Shown: positions 1 through 10,170, numbered from the stretch's first letter. The stretch: DNA of 64,000 bases from Chitinophaga filiformis (GCF_021646545.1 NZ_JAKIRP010000007.1:248001-312000); one strand, 5' to 3'. The notes: generated by a model from the sequence alone, not told the origin. Program-made: numbers and translations.

Positions 1-2
1 TT

Positions 3-722
3 CAGGATATTGACATAGAAACAAGGTATCTGCTTAACGAAAGCATACCTGAACACATTGTGAAAACTACAACATTATCCGAAGACGATTTCTATTATTT
101 ACTGAATAAAAAATTGCAGGAAGAAGACTATTCATCCTTTCTGCAAATTGCTCTCAGACGTGATGTATCAGGGCCAGCATCCCGGCAAAGAGCGTTCCTG
201 TATCTTGAGCATCAATTTATAGAGATCATAGCTGATTTTTCCTCAGAAAAAAAGAAGGAATATGTACAATACCTACGTGGTGCTCCTCCCTCCTCCTATT
301 TTTGCCTTACACTTTTTCTTATCTGGGGAGAACACAGTCTTATGAATTCCATTATTTTTCAGGAACCGGAATCAGTGTTGGATATTGCCAACAACCTGAT
401 AAATCTGATTCAACAATACAGGTTTGACAAACTTACAGATAAGGAGGAGGAATTCTTTCAACAGATATTTTATACCCTCATAGTAGGTGGGTATTATCAA
501 CTTGCTTTAAAAGTCCTTAGGGTGATTCCCATGTCCAAACAAGAACTTGAAATATGGGACAAAGTAATTAACTATATGACATCGAACAACGGTAAAGAGG
601 TCCTTTCTTCTTTTGGCGCAGAGGTGGAGGAATCAATACTTATTTATATAGAATCCATTACAAGTGTCAGAAGATCTATTAAGAAAAAATTTCCGGGATT
701 TTCAGTAGGCAAGCCCGAATAG
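3..722 (+). CDS. Hypothetical protein, 5'-truncated by window edge
   Basis: The reading frame is open from the first codon of the window (position 3) to the TAA at 720-722. A GTG at 60 could serve as a start, but nothing marks it as one, and the codons before it read as ordinary protein, so the gene probably begins outside the window. The visible part (about 239 residues) is rich in Glu, Phe, Tyr and Ile, has no signal peptide or membrane segment in view, and looks helical. I do not recognise a family. The sequence is clearly more AT-rich than the neighbouring transport and adhesin genes, which can be a sign of transfer. It converges on the OmpA-family gene, with a strong hairpin between them. 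Confidence 0.6.
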   Translation, partial: QDIDIETRYLLNESIPEHIVKTTTLSEDDFYYLLNKKLQEEDYSSFLQIALRRDVSGPASRQRAFLYLEHQFIEIIADFSSEKKKEYVQYLRGAPPSSYFCLTLFLIWGEHSLMNSIIFQEPESVLDIANNLINLIQQYRFDKLTDKEEEFFQQIFYTLIVGGYYQLALKVLRVIPMSKQELEIWDKVINYMTSNNGKEVLSSFGAEVEESILIYIESITSVRRSIKKKFPGFSVGKPE

Positions 723-755
723 ACAAATCCGCCAGACACTACGCCAGTAAATATT

Positions 756-790
756 TCAGGAGGCAATCCGATATTCTGATTGCCTCCTGA
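756..790. terminator. Bidirectional hairpin terminator
   Basis: A perfect 13-bp inverted repeat (756-768 with 778-790, 9-nt loop) sits between two convergent genes. The flanks are T-rich in both directions, so it can end transcription from both sides. Confidence 0.75.
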
Positions 791-804
791 AGTATGTTTT
801 ATTA

Positions 805-2634
805 TCACTTCACAATCTTAAACTCAGTCCTCCTGTTCACCTTATGCTCCTCCTCACTACACTGCACCCCATTGGCACAATTATTCAACAACTTCGTCTC
901 ACCATACCCTTTCGCCTTCACTCTCGCCTTCGCCACACCTTTCGTCACAAGATAGTTCGTCACCGACACCGCCCGTTTCTGTGACAGCACCAGGTTGAAC
1001 TGATCACTACCACGGCTGTCTGTATGTGAGCCTACTTCTACAATACTACCCGGACTATCCGCCAGCAGTTTAACCACTCTGTCCAGTAAAAGCTGTGCAT
1101 CAGGACGGATCTCCGCCTTATTAAAGTCAAAGTAAATATTAGGCAGATTAGGAGAAGAAGGAATGCTGTCTTTCGGCTTTTGCGGTACCGGCACTACCGC
1201 CACCGGATTATCCTTAGGATCTATGCCTGTGGGAATAGTTGCAGTACTATCAGCTTTCGCAATAGGTATATCATGGATAGTATCCTTCGCTATATCCGGA
1301 ACATTTTCATCTGGCAGTGCCGCTATGGCATAGATATCATCACTTCCGATGCCTCCTTCCCTGTTGGACGACAGGTAGGCAATACCTGCTTCCGTCAGAC
1401 CGAAAGCAAAATCATCCTGCGGAGAATTGAACGGATATCCCATATTCCGGATGGTACCTTTCGTCTTACCGGTATTATCAAGCGCTACGCGATAGATGTC
1501 CAGTCCTCCCATACCAATACGGCCATCACTGGCGAAGTAAAGGATGTTGTTCTGGGTTAAAGCCGGACTACGTTCGTTGCCAGGCGTATTCAGCTCTTTC
1601 AGGTTCAGGGGCGGTCCCCACACACCTGCTGCAGTTCTGTAACATACATACAGGTCCGTTCCTCCAACGCCTCCCGGCATATTGGAAGCAAAGTAAAGCG
1701 CCATACCGTCTTCTGTGATGAATGGATCGCCCACAGAATAAGCTGTTACATTATTATGCGTGAAGGCCAGCGGAGCAGACCAGTTACCGCTTGCATCCTT
1801 GCGGCTGCTATAGATCTCTATGTTAACGGTGAGTGCTTTTCCTTTCTCGCGACTGCCCTTGCCGGGAATACGTGTCAGGGTAAAATACGCCTCATTACCA
1901 TCTTTCGTGAAGCTGGCAGAGCCCACATGATAATCCGTACCTGTTTTTAAAGGGAACAGCTGTACACTGTCACCGTTGCCGGGCTTGTAGAACAGGTGCA
2001 GATAGTCATTACCTGTCCAGCCGTTCAACAGCGGATCGGGGGTATTGCGGGTATCAAAATGCAAAAAGAGGGCATGCTTTTTAGGTTGGCGTGCTTTATC
2101 TGTAAAACGATCAGAAGTAAAGACCATACCACCCTGGTAAGGTACCGCACTCCAGTCCGACTTTGCAGAGTTCAGCAGCTTATAGTTGTCGATCTTCAGA
2201 GGGGCGGGCGCTTTCATCCAGCTGATGGCGGAGTCGCAGGAAGCGATCCACACATCTTTCTGTTCTTTTGCTATAGTCTTGTCGGCAGTTGCAAATTTCT
2301 GGTATTGTGCTTTCGCTTCAGCATACTTTGAATTGTTCTGTAATGCCCTGGCGTAGAACAGCAGGTTCTCAGGTTTACTACCCGGCATACCTGTAGCAAT
2401 AGCATACCAGTGTTCCGCCTGCGGATAGTTATTATTCAGCCGGTAACAATCTCCCAGGCGTTCTGCGGCATGTAAAGTGGCTTTCTTGTTATAGGCCTGT
2501 TCGTAAAGGCTGATCGCTTCCGCGTATTTAAAAACTTCATATTGCTTATCAGCCTCCTTAATGACATACTGCGCCATTGAATTAAGGGAAGAAAACAATA
2601 AACACAGACTAAGCGCGTAATGTATCTTTTTCAT
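805..2634 (-). CDS. OmpA-family protein with TPR and PD40 repeats
   Basis: The 609-residue protein starts with a clear signal peptide (cleavage near residue 21, MAQ). Residues about 25-125 read as TPR helices. Residues about 200-440 hold WD40-like PD40 blades (repeats of the type LYFASN-PGG-GG-DLY). Residues about 495-609 are an OmpA domain with the peptidoglycan-binding signature (YFDFNKAEIRPDA, then SHTDSRG and NRRTEF). It probably anchors an outer-membrane complex to peptidoglycan. It is the last gene of a three-gene run after a giant adhesin and PorP/SprF, 17 bp behind the latter. This TPR-PD40-OmpA build is common beside T9SS genes and resembles PorE. The domain call is firm; the assignment as a partner of the adhesin is inferred from gene order. 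Confidence 0.88.
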   Translation of the reverse strand: MKKIHYALSLCLLFSSLNSMAQYVIKEADKQYEVFKYAEAISLYEQAYNKKATLHAAERLGDCYRLNNNYPQAEHWYAIATGMPGSKPENLLFYARALQNNSKYAEAKAQYQKFATADKTIAKEQKDVWIASCDSAISWMKAPAPLKIDNYKLLNSAKSDWSAVPYQGGMVFTSDRFTDKARQPKKHALFLHFDTRNTPDPLLNGWTGNDYLHLFYKPGNGDSVQLFPLKTGTDYHVGSASFTKDGNEAYFTLTRIPGKGSREKGKALTVNIEIYSSRKDASGNWSAPLAFTHNNVTAYSVGDPFITEDGMALYFASNMPGGVGGTDLYVCYRTAAGVWGPPLNLKELNTPGNERSPALTQNNILYFASDGRIGMGGLDIYRVALDNTGKTKGTIRNMGYPFNSPQDDFAFGLTEAGIAYLSSNREGGIGSDDIYAIAALPDENVPDIAKDTIHDIPIAKADSTATIPTGIDPKDNPVAVVPVPQKPKDSIPSSPNLPNIYFDFNKAEIRPDAQLLLDRVVKLLADSPGSIVEVGSHTDSRGSDQFNLVLSQKRAVSVTNYLVTKGVAKARVKAKGYGETKLLNNCANGVQCSEEEHKVNRRTEFKIVK

Positions 2635-2651
2635 GTCAGTATAGGATGCTT

Positions 2652-3620
2652 TTAGAATACCCTTGGCGTAGCCATTCTGATATTTTGTTTATTGAATGTG
2701 AACCCGACAGATATTTCGTGTGTGCCACCGCTATAGCTCTGCAAGGGGCCTACAGAAAAATCATAAGCATATCCCACACGCAGATTAGGTATGGGGAATA
2801 TTTCCACCGCAGCTACAGCCGCGTTACGGTACATCAGGTTCTTCTGCAGATAACTCTTGTCATACATCTTCACGCCCGTGCGGTAAGAACCGCCTACCCA
2901 TACGATATCCCTGAAGAGGATGAAGGCATTCAGGTCCAGGCTGGTAGGTCCGCCCCGGTCATCCTTGAGGAGAAAGGAAGGTTTCAGCTGGATGTCTTCA
3001 TTTACCGGCAACAACATACCTGCAGTTAAGTAGTAATGCAGTTTGGTTTGCGGGAGCCAGGTGAAACGTCCGGTATTCTTAAATGCCTGTACCACCAGGT
3101 TATCTACCGAGAAGCCGGCATAGTACTTATCGTTGGAAAAGAAAATACCCGCCCTCGCATCGGGTGTGAGCCTGCGCAGGCCTGCCGGCATGTCCGTTTC
3201 GGGATCGTTGGGGTTGAGTGTAGACCCGTTGATGCCTGATTGCAGGATACCGGCACTTAAACCGATGGCAAGCCGGGAGCTGCCATTAGCGTTCATACGA
3301 ATGCGGTACGCATAACTTGCGTAGGCCGACAGGTTATCCTGCGAACCTAATTTGTCGCTTGCCACCTGCAGCGCCAACCCTACATTACCATCATTCGCAA
3401 TGGCATCTACTGCCAGCGAAAAACTTTTCGGAGCACCTTCAATACCTGTCCACTGATTACGGTAAAAGGCGTGCAGGTTGAGTGCTTCCTTATAACCGGC
3501 ATAAGCGGGATTGATATAGATGCCGTTGAACATATACTGGCTGTACTGCGCGTCCTGCTGGGCGTTGACAGTATGTCCCAGTGATGTTATTAATCCGGCT
3601 ATCAGCAATATTCTTTTCAT
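2652..3620 (-). CDS. PorP/SprF family T9SS-associated membrane protein
   Basis: This 322-residue protein has a signal peptide (cleavage near NAQ, residue 21) followed by the typical start of the PorP/SprF family: DAQYSQYMFNGIYINPAYAG, then LNLHAFYRNQW. The rest alternates hydrophobic and polar residues as an outer-membrane beta barrel does, and ends in a short tail with an aromatic C-terminus. In Flavobacterium johnsoniae, SprF is needed to export the large adhesin SprB through the type IX system, and genes of this family usually follow the gene for their type B CTD cargo. That order is present here: the giant adhesin ends 20 bp upstream. A specific chaperone or anchor role for that adhesin is therefore likely but inferred. 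Confidence 0.92.
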   Translation of the reverse strand: MKRILLIAGLITSLGHTVNAQQDAQYSQYMFNGIYINPAYAGYKEALNLHAFYRNQWTGIEGAPKSFSLAVDAIANDGNVGLALQVASDKLGSQDNLSAYASYAYRIRMNANGSSRLAIGLSAGILQSGINGSTLNPNDPETDMPAGLRRLTPDARAGIFFSNDKYYAGFSVDNLVVQAFKNTGRFTWLPQTKLHYYLTAGMLLPVNEDIQLKPSFLLKDDRGGPTSLDLNAFILFRDIVWVGGSYRTGVKMYDKSYLQKNLMYRNAAVAAVEIFPIPNLRVGYAYDFSVGPLQSYSGGTHEISVGFTFNKQNIRMATPRVF

Positions 3621-3640
3621 AGTATAGAGCGCTTATTCCT

Positions 3641-6600
3641 TTACTTTTTAAAAGACCTGATCAATGTAATATATCCTTTCACCACTTCCCATTCCGCGTC
3701 GGCATTACGTCTGATACGTAACAGGTAATAATAGGTACCCTCATTCAGGCCCTCGCCTTTCCAGGTGTTCTGATAACCCTTCTGACGATATACCTCATTA
3801 CCCCAGCGGTTGACGATGATCAACTCATTCTCATAGTACTGATTCAGACCTCTGATCTCGAAGTTGTCATTTTTACCGTCACCGTTCGGTGTGAACAGGT
3901 TAGGCACATTGATAACAGATAAAGTGATCGTGATACGTACAGACACGGTATTGGATGCCTGACCGTTTGTATTGGCTACATGATAGGTGAACACATCTTC
4001 ACCGGTATAACCGGCAGCAGGTGTATACACAACTGTTCCATCCTCGTTCACAGTTACCGTACCATGCGCGGGCTGGTTGACAATTGTTACTGATTCTTCA
4101 TCCAGCGATGAATTACCCGCATTGTCATTGGTAAGCACCTCAATGGTTACAGGCGTATTCGCTTTGGTCTCAGCCCTGTCATCTGCAGCAACAGGAGGAG
4201 TTGTTGTTTTTGCCGTAACGGTGATATTGACAGTTACAGTGGTAGTTCCACCTTTACCATCACTGATAATAATAGTGAAGTTGTCTGTACCGGTATAACC
4301 TGCAGCAGGTGTGTAGGTATAAGTACCATCCGTATTTACTACTACTGCGCCATGAGCGGGATCTGTGCCTTTTGTAAAGGTCAGTGCATCACCATCAGGA
4401 TCTGTACCGTTGACAGCACCATTTACCGGTGTATCCTGTTCAGTTGTCTTTGTATCGCCACTACCAGTTGGAGGAATATTTGCAGGAACAACAGGATTCA
4501 CGGTAATGTTCACAGTAACTGTGGTAGTACCGCCTTTTCCATCACTGATAATAATATTGAAATTGTCCGTGCCGGTATAACCTGCAGCAGGCGTATAGAT
4601 ATAAGTGCCGTATGTATTCACTACCACTGAACCATGAGCCGGATCAGTACCTTTCGTGAAGGTCAATGCGTCACCATCAGGATCTGTACCGGATACTGAG
4701 CCATTTACAGGCGTATCCTGGTTAGTGGTCTTTGTATCGCCTGTACCGGTTGGCGGATTATTACCCGGAGCAACAACAGGATTCACGGTAATATTTACTG
4801 TAACTGTTACAGTACCACCCTTACCATCACTGATCACAACCGTGAAATTGTCCGGACCAGTGTAACCAGCAGCTGGTGTATAAGTGTACGTTCCATCTGT
4901 GTTTACTACTACTGATCCATGAGCCGGATCTGTACCTTTCGTGAAGGTCAGCACATCGCCATCAGGGTCCAGACCGCTTACAATACCATTTACCGGAGTA
5001 TCCTGGCTGGTTGTCCTGGTATCACCGCTTCCGATAGGCGGATTATTCGGTATAGCAACAGGATTTACTGTGATATCAACAGAAACGGTTGCAGTACCAC
5101 CTTTGCCATCGCTGATAATAACCGTGAAATGGTCTGTACCGATATAACCTGTGTTCGGTGTATAGGTATACGTTCCATCCGAACTGAATATAATTGAGCC
5201 ATTAGACGGATCTGCTCCTATCGAGTAGGTCAGTGCATCACCATCAGGGTCTGTTCCCGACACCGCACCATCTACCGGCGTATCCACGGTAGTCACCCTG
5301 GTGTCGCCTGTACCGGTTGGAGGATTATTTGGTGGAGCATTTACGGTGATGTTTACAGTAACGCTTGTTGTACCGCCTTTACCATCACTGATAACAATGG
5401 TGAAATTGTCTGTACCCGTGTATCCCGGAGCGGGCGTATACGTATAAGTTCCATCCGGATTCACTACCACTGCGCCATGCGCAGGATTTGTACCATTGGT
5501 AAAGGTAAGTGCATCCCCATCAGGATCTGTACCTGATACGGAACCGTTTACAGGAGTGTCGCGGATAGTCACCTTGGTATCACCAGTTCCGGTTGGAGGA
5601 TTATTTGCAGGGATTACAGGATTTACCGTAATGTCTACAGTAACTATTGCAGTGCCGCCTCTACCATCACTGATGATAATAGTGAAGGTATCTGTACCGG
5701 TATAACCTGCGGTTGGCGTATAGGTATAAGTTCCATCTGCATTTACCACCACCGAGCCATGAGCAGGGTCGGTATCTTTCGTAAAGGTCAGTACATCGCC
5801 GTCAATATCAGCACCAGATACGGAACCATTTACCGGCGTATCCTGGTTAGTCACCTTAGTATCGCCTGTACCGGTCGGAGGAGTATTTGGCGGAGCGTTT
5901 ACCGTGATGTTTACAGTAACGGTTGCAGTACCGCCTTTACCATCACTGATTGTGATATTGAATTGGTCTGTACCGGTATAACCTGCGGCTGGCGTATATG
6001 TATAAGTTCCATCGGTATTTACTACTACAGTACCATGCGCAGGATCTGTGTCTTTCGTAAAGGTCAGTGCATCCCCATCAGGATCAGTACCAGTTACTGA
6101 ACCACTTACCGGCGTATCCCGGATAGTTGTCTTAGTATCGCCTGTACCGGTCGGAGGATTATTCGGCGGAGGATTTACTGTAATGTCTACTGTAACGATT
6201 GCAGTTCCACCCTGTCCATCACTGATAATGATCGTGAATTGGTCAGTACCGGTATAACCTGCAGCAGGTGTATAGGTATAGGTTCCATCCGCATTTACCA
6301 CTACTGTACCATGTGCAGGATCAGTGTCTTTCGCAAAAGTCAGTGCATCGCCATCAGGGTCTGTACCAGATACTGAACCACTTACGGGTGTATCCCGGAT
6401 AGTGATCTTAGTATCGCCGGTGCCGGTTGGAGGAGTATTTACAGATGTAATCTGTATAGGGAAGGTCCTGGTATCCTGCAAGGCTCCACCTGCACCCGTA
6501 TTTCCGTTGTCCGAAATATTTACTGTCACTGTTACAGAAGCCGGCGGATTATGTACTGAAGTATAACTGAGATTATTGGCAATAAATGCGTTGATATCTG

Positions 6601-9600
6601 TTAATGAACCGCTCAGCACCAATGCGTCAGGCGTACCACTCACGGTTACACCTCCGCCTGAAGTAGCGGTGAATGCTCCCGAAGGCACACTAATGGTAAC
6701 GGTCACAACACCCGTACCTGCGTCAATATCAGTAAAGGAGATGCCTGGAATAACAGTTGCCGTTTCTTCGGTGACTGTCACACCTGCAGGAACACTTGCC
6801 ACCGGCGCATCATTCACAGGATTAATAGTGATGGTCATAGTGGCCGGCGTAGTGGCATAGCCTGTACCATCGCTGGCTACCCAGTCAAAACTGGTCGTGC
6901 CATTCCAGTCAGCGTCCGGAACAAAGGTAATGTTACCCAGATCAGCAGCAGGTATTTCCTGTCCCACTGTAACAGCAGTGCCATTCAGCATTAGCGTACC
7001 GTGCTGCGGCAGAGAAAGCACCTTTATCTTATTCAGCGGAGAAGCATCCGCATCTGTATAGTGACTGGTGAAATCTGTACTGGTGAAAGTGAGTGTATTA
7101 TCCTCATCTGCAGATACGCTGCCGTTAGTTACTGTTGGCAGCCTGTTTGATGCAGCAGTCACCACAAATGTGTAATCTGCCTTGTCTGCATCTGCATCGC
7201 TGTTCTTAATAGTAATAGTAGCAAAATAGATACCTGCCGAATGGCCTGCAGGATCGAAGGTAACTTCGAAAACTGTAGTAGCGGCGGCGTCCAAGGAATT
7301 TGTAGCTGGTTGTACCGTAACTGTAAACCCGGGATCTCCGCTGATGCTTACCAGTGGAGTACCTGTCAGCGACAAAGTTCCGGTGCCACTGTTCTGAATG
7401 GTGAAACTATGCGCGATCGTAGCACCGGTAGTCTGACCAAAATCAGTGCCGTCTGCAGTATTAGAGGTAGTGCTATTGTCAGGAATGGAAATACTATTGC
7501 CTGTTACATCAATAGCCGGTTCGGTCAGTATCTTGATGGTAGTGGTGGCAGTGAGCCCATTGTCAGTACCATCGTTCAGGACCATCGTGATAATACGGTC
7601 AGTAGTATTAGGCGTATTATTGGTGTTCTTATATCCAAGCAGCTTTATGGCGGCTACATAGTCCGCCTGTGATGCACGGCCTGACAATGTAACCACGCCC
7701 GTACCATCACCGGAAATCGTAATACCTGCCGGTAATGTTCCCGCCAGGTGAATACCTTCCTGACCTGCGTCCAGGATATTGGTCAGCGTAATAGTGGCGC
7801 CATAGATATCGCTACCGGCAGGCGCTATAATAGCCAGGTCCGCATCTGCAATATTTGCCGGGGTAGTACTACCCGCTGTGAAATAGTTCAGATAAGTGTA
7901 ACTGCCCGTAGCGCCGGAACTTTTATCCGGATCGGGATCTATCGCAGGACAACTATTTACGTTGATGGTCTTTGCAAAGAGGTTATTATCGTAGTAACAT
8001 TCTTTATAGAAAGGATCCCGGGTATCCAGGGAAGCCAGCGAGAACGGTGTACCAACAGCATTTCCTACCCCCCCTGCTACAAAAGAGCCATCATCATTAA
8101 GCACCATATTCAGGTCGATGCTCGGATCACTGATGCCGCTGAGGTCCACGTTAAAAGTGAAAGTCTTGCATTCACCAACTTTTATCTGCTGATCGAGTGT
8201 ATCGATGTGCAGGAGCACTGCAGCAGGATTCACCGTCGGGTCTCCATTGTAAAAGGCAATCGGCAAGCCCCCTGTTGCATTACCTGCACCAGGGTTACAT
8301 ACGTCTACCGTCACTTTCAACTGTTTGCAGGAGCTACCTTTTGAAAAGCTCATTCCTGTCGGATTAAAGGCAAGATCCGGACGGGAGCCATAGAAATCAG
8401 CGGAAAGCAGGAACTGGTAAGTCTGATTCGCCAGTCCGGTTTGATTGGTAACAATCAGTTCACTTTTGTCTTTAGACAAGGTAAATCTCAGATCATAAGG
8501 GAACCCTCCCCGGAAGCCTACTGTATTGGCATGATCGTGCGTACTCGAACTGTCCAGTGGTACATTTTGGAACGCATAGTTGTCCTCACGCCTTCCTGTA
8601 CCTGAATTGGATCCCACCTGCTGATAATAATAACCGGTGGCAGTTTCCGTCGTCAGGTCTATATATCCATACGCCGCCAGTGAGTTCTCATTGCTCTCTA
8701 CACTCAGATTGATCGCGTTAGCGGTTTCATTGAAGTAAATAAAGCTGGTACCTGAAGGTATCTTGAAGCTCCGGGTAACACCTGCAGCTGTATAGGTACT
8801 GGCGCCAATCGATCTGATATCAGAATCAATAAACTCGGCGCTCATTCCCTGCCCTGTCCTTTTATAAAATTCAACCGTATATGCATCGTCAAAGTCGCGG
8901 GCATAGGCCACATCTCTTTTGATAATGAGGTTCGATCCGGAAACATAGACCTGCGGATTATACAATCCGACAGCGCCTGTACCGGAATTTTTAGCAGAGT
9001 AATCGCCCGTGATAGCGCCAGACCCCACCAGCGTTCCTACATAGGTGCTGCTAAGATTGCTGATCACGTAAGTTGACCTTCTGTCTATTGAACCTCCGTT
9101 TGCGAGGGTGACAAATCCATTTGTCAAACCAGCGTCCAGGTCTATCGTAATATGCAGATTAGAATATCCTTCCTCCGTACCATTCGGACTGTTAAGGTCC
9201 GCATTACTTGAGTTGATCCCTTTTCCCGAAATAGTGAGCAGACTGGCGCCCGCCGGTATCGGGATCACGAGATCCGTATTGAGGACAGTTGCACCGTGTA
9301 AAAGCGCCCTGATCTCCGTTGGCAAAGGGTCGAATGAATTCGTAGCGGGAGAAAGATATTCCACATAATAAGAGGAATTGGTGCCCGTAGCATTCTCTGT
9401 AATCGTCAGCGTCGAACCGGCAATAGTGAAATTCACGTTGTTCAAATCTGGCGTCTTATCACCCAGCTTACTGGCATTGGGTATCGGCGCTCCCAGGATA
9501 ACATCCTTCCAGCCATAAACGTTCGTTCCGCTACCGTTGGTAAATGTGCTTTTTGCATAGTTCACAAAACCGGAAGATGTAGATGACGCGATATCAATAA

Positions 9601-9886
9601 CGGCATTGATCGTGATAAAGTCTTCATCTCCTCTTTCCGGCTCAACACCAGCGGTTAAATCTCCCGTTTCTGAAGAGACAAACACTGTAATTGACTTGGT
9701 ACCGGCAGGAATGGTAAAGGTAGGGGCTCCTCCGCCTGGCGCTTTGTACTTGGTTTCCACGCCTAATATGTTCGCTTTTTTACCTCCCATGGGACTACAA
9801 GGGCTGTAGGGCAACTGGCTGAACACAAAGAAGGGAAAGAGCACCATACTAATGCTTAACAGCACTCTGATGAGATGTGATTTCAT
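3641..9886 (-). CDS. Giant SprB-like T9SS adhesin with type B sorting domain
   Basis: With the ATG at 9884-9886 the protein has 2081 residues and a good signal peptide (MKSHLIRVLLSISMVLFPFF, cleaved near FSQ); the 22-residue upstream extension is not hydrophobic and is rejected. Residues about 30-650 are a large unrecognised beta-rich region. A choice-of-anchor-type domain and a cadherin-like domain follow (about 850-1000). Residues about 1150-1895 hold eight tandem repeats of about 93 residues, each with PPTGTGDT, DTPV-G-V-G-DPDGD, AHG-VVVN-DGTYTYTP, GYTGTD and ISDGKGGT; the DPDGD motif suggests calcium binding. A ninth, divergent repeat follows. The last 90 residues are a gliding motility-associated type B CTD (VPNLFTPNGDGKNDNFEI, then NRWGNEVY and GTYYYLL). 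It is predicted to be exported by T9SS and held at the surface, for adhesion or gliding. PorP/SprF and OmpA genes follow. Confidence 0.93.
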   Translation of the reverse strand: MKSHLIRVLLSISMVLFPFFVFSQLPYSPCSPMGGKKANILGVETKYKAPGGGAPTFTIPAGTKSITVFVSSETGDLTAGVEPERGDEDFITINAVIDIASSTSSGFVNYAKSTFTNGSGTNVYGWKDVILGAPIPNASKLGDKTPDLNNVNFTIAGSTLTITENATGTNSSYYVEYLSPATNSFDPLPTEIRALLHGATVLNTDLVIPIPAGASLLTISGKGINSSNADLNSPNGTEEGYSNLHITIDLDAGLTNGFVTLANGGSIDRRSTYVISNLSSTYVGTLVGSGAITGDYSAKNSGTGAVGLYNPQVYVSGSNLIIKRDVAYARDFDDAYTVEFYKRTGQGMSAEFIDSDIRSIGASTYTAAGVTRSFKIPSGTSFIYFNETANAINLSVESNENSLAAYGYIDLTTETATGYYYQQVGSNSGTGRREDNYAFQNVPLDSSSTHDHANTVGFRGGFPYDLRFTLSKDKSELIVTNQTGLANQTYQFLLSADFYGSRPDLAFNPTGMSFSKGSSCKQLKVTVDVCNPGAGNATGGLPIAFYNGDPTVNPAAVLLHIDTLDQQIKVGECKTFTFNVDLSGISDPSIDLNMVLNDDGSFVAGGVGNAVGTPFSLASLDTRDPFYKECYYDNNLFAKTINVNSCPAIDPDPDKSSGATGSYTYLNYFTAGSTTPANIADADLAIIAPAGSDIYGATITLTNILDAGQEGIHLAGTLPAGITISGDGTGVVTLSGRASQADYVAAIKLLGYKNTNNTPNTTDRIITMVLNDGTDNGLTATTTIKILTEPAIDVTGNSISIPDNSTTSNTADGTDFGQTTGATIAHSFTIQNSGTGTLSLTGTPLVSISGDPGFTVTVQPATNSLDAAATTVFEVTFDPAGHSAGIYFATITIKNSDADADKADYTFVVTAASNRLPTVTNGSVSADEDNTLTFTSTDFTSHYTDADASPLNKIKVLSLPQHGTLMLNGTAVTVGQEIPAADLGNITFVPDADWNGTTSFDWVASDGTGYATTPATMTITINPVNDAPVASVPAGVTVTEETATVIPGISFTDIDAGTGVVTVTISVPSGAFTATSGGGVTVSGTPDALVLSGSLTDINAFIANNLSYTSVHNPPASVTVTVNISDNGNTGAGGALQDTRTFPIQITSVNTPPTGTGDTKITIRDTPVSGSVSGTDPDGDALTFAKDTDPAHGTVVVNADGTYTYTPAAGYTGTDQFTIIISDGQGGTAIVTVDITVNPPPNNPPTGTGDTKTTIRDTPVSGSVTGTDPDGDALTFTKDTDPAHGTVVVNTDGTYTYTPAAGYTGTDQFNITISDGKGGTATVTVNITVNAPPNTPPTGTGDTKVTNQDTPVNGSVSGADIDGDVLTFTKDTDPAHGSVVVNADGTYTYTPTAGYTGTDTFTIIISDGRGGTAIVTVDITVNPVIPANNPPTGTGDTKVTIRDTPVNGSVSGTDPDGDALTFTNGTNPAHGAVVVNPDGTYTYTPAPGYTGTDNFTIVISDGKGGTTSVTVNITVNAPPNNPPTGTGDTRVTTVDTPVDGAVSGTDPDGDALTYSIGADPSNGSIIFSSDGTYTYTPNTGYIGTDHFTVIISDGKGGTATVSVDITVNPVAIPNNPPIGSGDTRTTSQDTPVNGIVSGLDPDGDVLTFTKGTDPAHGSVVVNTDGTYTYTPAAGYTGPDNFTVVISDGKGGTVTVTVNITVNPVVAPGNNPPTGTGDTKTTNQDTPVNGSVSGTDPDGDALTFTKGTDPAHGSVVVNTYGTYIYTPAAGYTGTDNFNIIISDGKGGTTTVTVNITVNPVVPANIPPTGSGDTKTTEQDTPVNGAVNGTDPDGDALTFTKGTDPAHGAVVVNTDGTYTYTPAAGYTGTDNFTIIISDGKGGTTTVTVNITVTAKTTTPPVAADDRAETKANTPVTIEVLTNDNAGNSSLDEESVTIVNQPAHGTVTVNEDGTVVYTPAAGYTGEDVFTYHVANTNGQASNTVSVRITITLSVINVPNLFTPNGDGKNDNFEIRGLNQYYENELIIVNRWGNEVYRQKGYQNTWKGEGLNEGTYYYLLRIRRNADAEWEVVKGYITLIRSFKK
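4205..6440 (-). repeat. Eight tandem ~280-bp coding repeats
   Basis: The array lies inside the adhesin gene. Each unit is about 276-285 bp and begins at the codons for PPTGTGDT. Units differ mainly in the linker (NAPP, NPVIPA, NPVAIP and the like) and at a few positions such as DTPVSGS against DTPVNGS. Unit 5 (about 5070-5335) is the most divergent and lacks the usual PAHGSVVV block. The near-identity of the rest points to recent duplication or gene conversion. Confidence 0.9.
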
Positions 9887-10063
9887 AGGTACAACAAAAT
9901 TTACGGCTGCAGCAAACTGCATATTCACAGATAGAAAGGGATTACGCAACAATTACTTAAATGAGTAGTCAAAACTGATTATCATTTACCGAACAACGTC
10001 CCATTGAAATAAAAAATGCCGAAAGTGAATAATTCACCTGTTCGACAGCACGAAATCCGTACG

Positions 10064-10071
10064 CAAATATA
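10064..10071 (-). promoter_or_regulatory. Candidate -7 promoter element for the adhesin operon
   Basis: On the minus strand this reads TATATTTG, a match to the Bacteroidota -7 consensus TAnnTTTG. No clear TTG -33 element lies at the expected distance, so support is partial. It would give a leader of about 170 nt. Confidence 0.35.
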
Positions 10072-10102
10072 GATAATATACTAATATATCGGGGAAAAAG
10101 AA

Positions 10103-10130
10103 AAGACAAGCCACTTTTGCGACTTGTCTT
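10103..10130 (-). terminator. Rho-independent terminator of the SusCD-phosphoesterase operon
   Basis: On the minus strand a 12-bp stem (two G-U pairs) with an AAAA loop is followed by TTTTCTTTTT. It lies 120 nt behind the phosphoesterase stop codon. Confidence 0.8.
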
Positions 10131-10170
10131 CTCCTTCATTCAATTTGTATTCTGATCTGAATAAGCATAC

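Noticed and set aside
4205..6440. Tandem repeats considered as a CRISPR array
   Set aside because: The units are about 280 bp, coding and contiguous, with no spacers.
4077..6860. Several plus-strand open frames across the adhesin repeats
   Set aside because: They recur with the repeat period and are opposite-strand shadows of the repeated coding sequence.
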